From: PGYR01 sp046290495
Lineage (GTDB): Bacteria; Bacteroidota; Ignavibacteria; Kapaibacteriales; UBA2268
Length of the DNA stretch: 64,000 nt
Assembly: GCA_046290495.1 (NCBI GenBank)
Contig: JBKAGT010000005.1
Span: forward strand, 806,001-870,000
Direction: 5' to 3'
Position numbers and translations under genes: made by a program. The notes beneath the pieces were generated by a model, which worked only from the letters and a program-made list of their open reading frames with translations, made no database searches and had not been told where the DNA came from. Of this stretch, positions 60,436 to 64,000 are shown piece by piece (position 1 is the first letter of the stretch; each line of letters starts with the position of its first letter).

Positions 60436-62184
60436 ATGGCTATATTTCAATTTGAAGAATCTACAAAAATCGGAACAGTTTTTAGTGTTGACACTTCTAC
60501 ACTAATCGTAAAAGTTGAAGAACTTGAAAAGCTTAGAAAGCTTCAGGTAAATCATTTAATTGCTGTAAAAAGTTCAAAAGCAGGTCAACATCTAATTGGC
60601 ATAATTAATCGAATTACGCGAAAAGTATCAGATGATGAAAATCCAGTATCTGAAGATTTGGGTATGACCAGCTTTCTCTTAACAGAAAACATTTTAAAAG
60701 TTAACTTAATTGGAACTTTGATTGATAAATACGGAGAGAAAGAAAACGTTTTTAAACGAACGTTAGATACTGTTCCAGAAATTGAAGCAAATTGCTTTCC
60801 AATAGATGGTGAAAATATCACAAAGTTTATGGGTACCATATCTGCTAAAGAAAATTATGATATTCCTCTGTCTCTTGGTAAATACTCGATTGATGAAAAT
60901 GCTGATGCTTATTTAGATGGCGATAAACTTTTCCAAAGACACGCTGTAATTGTAGGCAGTACTGGTTCTGGAAAATCTTGGTGTGTAGCAAAACTGGTTG
61001 AACAAATTGCAAAATTACCAATGGCAAATTCAATTCTTTTTGATATTCACGGAGAATATAGTGGTGAAGATTTTAGATCCGATGGATTACAGCATTTAAG
61101 AGTTGCTAATCCATCTGACTTAGAGAAAACTGGAAATCTCCAAAATAGTGTTTTAATGCTTCCTTATTGGCTTTTAACTTATGAAGAAATGTTGGCGATG
61201 CTACTTGATAGAAGTGACAGTAATGCACCTAATCAAGCAATGCTATTTTCAAAAATAGTCTTTGAGGAAAAACTAGCGTTTTTAGATTCAATTGGAGATA
61301 CCGAATTTAAAGATTCAATAACTATTGATAGTCCTATACCATATAAAATCGAAAACGTATTGAACAAATTGAAAACTCTAGATGAAGAAAGAGTTCCTGG
61401 AACAAGAGCTGGTACAGACAAAGCAGGACCATTCAACGGAAAATTAACAAGGTTCGTACAAAGGCTGGAAGCAAAAAGTCAAGACAAAAGACTAGGATTC
61501 TTATTTCAAATATCAGATGATGAATTAGATATAGACTGGATGAATAGTTTATGTAACTCGTTAATGCAAGGTTCTAAACACAATGACCAAAAATCAGGTG
61601 TAAAAGTTATTGATTTTTCGGAAGTTCCTTCAGACGTTTTACCACTCATTATAGGTTTAGTAGCTAGAATTGTTTTTACGGTTCAACAATGGACAGTTAA
61701 TGACAAAAGACATCCCATTTGCTTGTTGTGTGATGAAGCACATTTATATATTCCAGAAAGAACAAGCCAAGATTCAGCATCTGAACTTGGATTGAAGAGT
61801 TTTGAAAGAATTGCAAAAGAAGGAAGAAAGTATGGCGTTAGTCTTACTGTAATAAGTCAACGACCAGCAGAAGTTAATAGAACAGTTCTTAGTCAGTGTA
61901 ACAACTTTATTTCATTAAGACTATCAAATGCGGAAGACCAATCAGTAATAAAACGATTACTTCCTGATAACCTTTCAGGCTTGACTGATGTATTACCAAT
62001 TTTAGATATTGGAGAAGCATTAGTTGTTGGAGATTCATCACTTTTACCAACAAGAATATTAATAGATGAACCAACCATTAAGCCTCAAAGTGCAACAATT
62101 GACTTTTGGAATGAATGGAGTAATGAAAAAGCTGAACAAGATATTCCAAATGCCGTAATTGGATTAAGGAAGCAATCGAAATAG
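60436..62184 (+). CDS. HerA-family ATPase of a SIR2-HerA defence pair
   Basis: 582 residues. An N-terminal HAS-barrel-like region (about 5-130) precedes the HerA/FtsK ATPase: Walker A GSTGSGKS (residues 174-181), DIHGEY, Walker B LLCDEAHLYIP with D433-E434, and the arginine-rich EGRKYGVSLTVISQRPAEV near 475-493, then LSNAEDQSVI. It forms hexamers in relatives and controls the SIR2 effector. It is translated from an ATG 9 bp after sir2, preceded by AAAGAGAG. Complete. Confidence 0.9.
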   Translation: MAIFQFEESTKIGTVFSVDTSTLIVKVEELEKLRKLQVNHLIAVKSSKAGQHLIGIINRITRKVSDDENPVSEDLGMTSFLLTENILKVNLIGTLIDKYGEKENVFKRTLDTVPEIEANCFPIDGENITKFMGTISAKENYDIPLSLGKYSIDENADAYLDGDKLFQRHAVIVGSTGSGKSWCVAKLVEQIAKLPMANSILFDIHGEYSGEDFRSDGLQHLRVANPSDLEKTGNLQNSVLMLPYWLLTYEEMLAMLLDRSDSNAPNQAMLFSKIVFEEKLAFLDSIGDTEFKDSITIDSPIPYKIENVLNKLKTLDEERVPGTRAGTDKAGPFNGKLTRFVQRLEAKSQDKRLGFLFQISDDELDIDWMNSLCNSLMQGSKHNDQKSGVKVIDFSEVPSDVLPLIIGLVARIVFTVQQWTVNDKRHPICLLCDEAHLYIPERTSQDSASELGLKSFERIAKEGRKYGVSLTVISQRPAEVNRTVLSQCNNFISLRLSNAEDQSVIKRLLPDNLSGLTDVLPILDIGEALVVGDSSLLPTRILIDEPTIKPQSATIDFWNEWSNEKAEQDIPNAVIGLRKQSK

Positions 62185-62236
62185 AACAAGAATTCAACGA
62201 GATTATTTTAATATAATAATCTGACATGGATTTAAT

Positions 62237-62422
62237 TTACAGAAACAAAGAAACTATTATAAATCCAAGTATAAATATTAGTATACTCGGCCACCAAGTT
62301 TTACATCTTATCTTCCATTTTTCTTTTGTCAAATACTCTTGAATATTTGCATTACAATTAGGACAAATTTTAGCTGAGTCACTAACTTCATTATTGCAAT
62401 CTGGGCAATTTATTAATGCCAT
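62237..62422 (-). CDS. Zinc-ribbon membrane protein
   Basis: 61 residues. CPDCNNEVSDSAKICPNCNA forms a zinc ribbon (CxxC...CxxC), and a C-terminal hydrophobic helix (WPSILIFILGFIIVSLFL) follows. A small widespread type with no set function. It converges on the herA gene. Confidence 0.75.
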   Translation of the reverse strand: MALINCPDCNNEVSDSAKICPNCNANIQEYLTKEKWKIRCKTWWPSILIFILGFIIVSLFL

Positions 62423-62528
62423 AATAGTACTCCATATAAACTAAATACTAATATTTTTTCAACTCTATAAAATAGCTTATAGTCAGTGAAGCTGAAGTGA
62501 TTTATTAAAATCAACCTACTCAAAACTC

Positions 62529-62816
62529 TTACCTTCTCCCTTCTATATCAAATTCCTCAATCGTAATCTCCTCAATTTCATCAACTTTTGTTTCCTTTTC
62601 ATTTAGCATTACGGTTATACCTGTTCTATAAACTATAATTTCATGTCTGTAAACTGTTATACTTTGATTTGGAAACATGTTCTTTTGAGCGAAATACTCC
62701 ATAGAGTTATCGAATAGTATTTTGTCATCATTTGTATATACTTTATCTATACATCTTAATACACAAAACATCAATTTACCTTCAGCGTTATGGAATTTGG
62801 TTACAGTTATTTTCAT
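62529..62816 (-). CDS. Hypothetical protein
   Basis: 95-residue soluble protein, no signal peptide, no family recognised. It ends with an acidic tail (DEIEEITIEEFDIEGRR). It lies inside the segment bounded by the 15-bp repeats. Ordinary base composition for the region. Confidence 0.55.
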   Translation of the reverse strand: MKITVTKFHNAEGKLMFCVLRCIDKVYTNDDKILFDNSMEYFAQKNMFPNQSITVYRHEIIVYRTGITVMLNEKETKVDEIEEITIEEFDIEGRR

Positions 62817-62982
62817 GAAACAAGCTTAGGACTATTGTTTAAATAAACTACTTTGAGGCAATTAGTCTGAGTACATAATTGGGAAGAATACTTTCATAAA
62901 CCCTCCTGTTGAATTATATATACTCATACTAACTGTTTTAACTTAAAAACAAATTAGTAAATAGTATCTTTATTTTTTTGCT

Positions 62983-63026
62983 CTAAAAGTTCAGTGAGAA
63001 AAAAATTGGGCTCACTGAACTTTTAG
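62983..63026. repeat. 16-bp inverted repeat; contains the right copy of the 15-bp direct repeat
   Basis: CTAAAAGTTCAGTGAG (62983-62998) and its exact reverse complement (63011-63026) with a 12-nt loop. The T-runs do not follow either end, so a plain Rho-independent terminator is unlikely, although the hairpin could still act downstream of the gene at 63036. Confidence 0.85.
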
Positions 63027-63035
63027 GCTATAAGT

Positions 63036-63308
63036 CTATGGTGTGTTAGTTATGCTTTCTTGTGTTGGCGTTCCCCAGCCTCCTGTAGTAGTTTTTGTTG
63101 TTATACCATAAATTATTCCTGAAGGTCCAACTGAAGTAGGCAAAGTAACAGTAGTAGGTGCTGAAAATACCGATTCATAAACAGTATAGATTTCAGTTTC
63201 TCCATCTTTTTTATATTTTATTTGTATCCCAGTTGTACCTACTGGTAAATCGTAACTTAAATTATTTCCGATCCATTGATAATTCGTTGGTGGTTGTGGT
63301 GTTGACAT
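63036..63308 (-). CDS. Hypothetical protein
   Basis: 90 residues. A GGAG ribosome site lies 5 bases before the ATG at 63308. Thr/Gly/Pro-rich, beta-like (TGIQIKYKKDGETEIYTVYE, TPTTVTLPTSVG-type strands); small fibronectin-like or tail-fibre-like modules look similar. Its start overlaps the end of the upstream gene by 47 bases in another frame. Function unknown. Confidence 0.6.
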   Translation of the reverse strand: MSTPQPPTNYQWIGNNLSYDLPVGTTGIQIKYKKDGETEIYTVYESVFSAPTTVTLPTSVGPSGIIYGITTKTTTGGWGTPTQESITNTP

Positions 63309-64000
63309 TTAGACTCCTATTTATGTTATTTAAAAATGAGGACAGCTCATTTGAACCATCTACTATATCATCTACTGTTTCAGTTAATAATTCTTCGTTT
63401 TCAAACTTCTTACTTATTACCATTAATGAAACAAATTTAGACAAATTGTTCTTAATGCTGTTATTATGTATTAATTTAATTTGATTATTATAGCTAAACA
63501 ATTGAGCTCTGAGCTTTGTGATAAGTTTAACATTAATTACATATTTTATACTCAGTGGGATAGTCAGTACAAGTGAAAAAAGAACAACTAGTAATATCCC
63601 TGAACTAGTCCAGGCTACCTCAAGTTCACTATTCAAATTATCTATTGACTTTTCAATTTCAGCTCTTAAGTAAGTTTCTTCAATTAATAAGTTTGAATAT
63701 TGTTCAACTTTCATTTTTTTCAACTCTGATAAATATTGTTCTAGCTCAGGTAACAGGTAGCTTTTATCATTTAGGATTGAAACGAAAAAATTTGATATCT
63801 GTATCGCCTCAGTTATATTATCATTCGAAACAAATATTGCGTTTGCCTTGTTTAAATATTCTATTGCTTTGTTTTGCTTTCCATCGTATAGAGAATAAAT
63901 TGCAGCTTTGAAGTTTGCATCTGCATGAAGTATATCATTATACCCGCTTGATTCTAAGTACTTATATTGTAGATCTTTATACAATGGTGGTTGGTTGTTA
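63262..64000 (-). CDS. TPR/coiled-coil membrane protein, sensor-like (5' partial)
   Basis: The frame runs to the right edge; the TTG at 63984 is not needed as a start because upstream codons are also open. TPR-like helices at the N-terminal side (ADANFKAAIYSLYDGKQNKA), a coiled-coil, one membrane helix (GILLVVLFSLVLTIPLSI), and a following segment HNNSIKNNLSKFVSLM that recalls a histidine-kinase dimerisation helix (H..xNNL). No HATPase follows, so the protein ends after that helix. It could be a truncated or atypical sensor kinase. Confidence 0.55.
   Translation of the reverse strand, partial: NNQPPLYKDLQYKYLESSGYNDILHADANFKAAIYSLYDGKQNKAIEYLNKANAIFVSNDNITEAIQISNFFVSILNDKSYLLPELEQYLSELKKMKVEQYSNLLIEETYLRAEIEKSIDNLNSELEVAWTSSGILLVVLFSLVLTIPLSIKYVINVKLITKLRAQLFSYNNQIKLIHNNSIKNNLSKFVSLMVISKKFENEELLTETVDDIVDGSNELSSFLNNINRSLNVNTTTTNELSMDRK

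Noticed and set aside
62983..63026. Ordinary Rho-independent terminator of the 90-residue gene
   Set aside because: No T-run follows the stem on the minus strand, and one arm is repeated exactly 3.7 kb away, so it was kept as a repeat instead.

Overview
The window looks like a low-GC (roughly one-third G+C) chromosome segment from the Bacteroidota/FCB group. Four large secreted proteins end in type IX secretion (T9SS) type A sorting domains. Several promoters match the Bacteroidetes -7 element TAnnTTTG, and the core genes are bacteroidetal in layout. I cannot place it to genus; a deep-branching, Kapabacteria- or Ignavibacteria-like lineage would fit, but that is a guess.

Left part (1-15.3 kb): the end of a polysaccharide locus (a GT-C glycosyltransferase cut by the window edge, and an O-antigen ligase/polymerase). 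Then come a divergent serine-biosynthesis locus (serC on minus; serA and a DUF1015 gene on plus), a PAP2 phosphatase, a beta-propeller-like secreted protein, a 1108-residue VWA/T9SS protein, class I fructose-bisphosphate aldolase, a MATE exporter and an outer-membrane barrel.

Middle (15.4-31.6 kb): tRNA-Glu, a TolB-TPR-AraC regulator, a serine hydrolase, a persulfide/sulfide detoxification operon (ArsR, TauE, persulfide dioxygenase-rhodanese, rhodanese), an FAD-oxidoreductase/membrane fusion translationally coupled to an adenylate cyclase, an IgGFc-binding-like T9SS protein, a Crp/Fnr regulator, a lipoate ligase and a DUF1697 protein.

Accessory zone 1 (31.6-38.9 kb): a REP-associated (Y1) transposase gene among REP-like hairpins; a GC-rich, probably imported, HTH-UmuD/UmuC mutagenic polymerase pair with candidate operator palindromes; then a minus-strand array of small proteins. 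The array resembles orphan immunity genes: tandem paralogues, a WapI-family gene broken by an amber codon, and two copies of a 30-bp tail repeat.

Housekeeping stretch (39-57.2 kb): a Cu/Zn efflux permease, an eight-CHRD-domain T9SS protein, a VOC protein, an SBBP/lectin T9SS protein, an ABC exporter with a LolA-like protein, a second serine hydrolase, an LRR protein, ribosomal genes rpsF-rplI (without rpsR) and an S1-like protein, two methyltransferases and a PlsC acyltransferase.

Accessory zone 2 (57.2 kb to end) starts at tRNA-Phe. It holds an orphan secreted protein, a fossil C-terminus of a type I restriction HsdR subunit, and a SIR2-HerA anti-phage pair flanked by an exact 15-bp direct repeat, one copy of which abuts the HsdR break point. 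It ends with small uncharacterised genes and a partial sensor-like gene. The strongest candidates for follow-up are this repeat-bounded defence cassette, the immunity array, the REP/transposase cluster, the self-regulated UmuDC pair and the oxidoreductase-cyclase couple.
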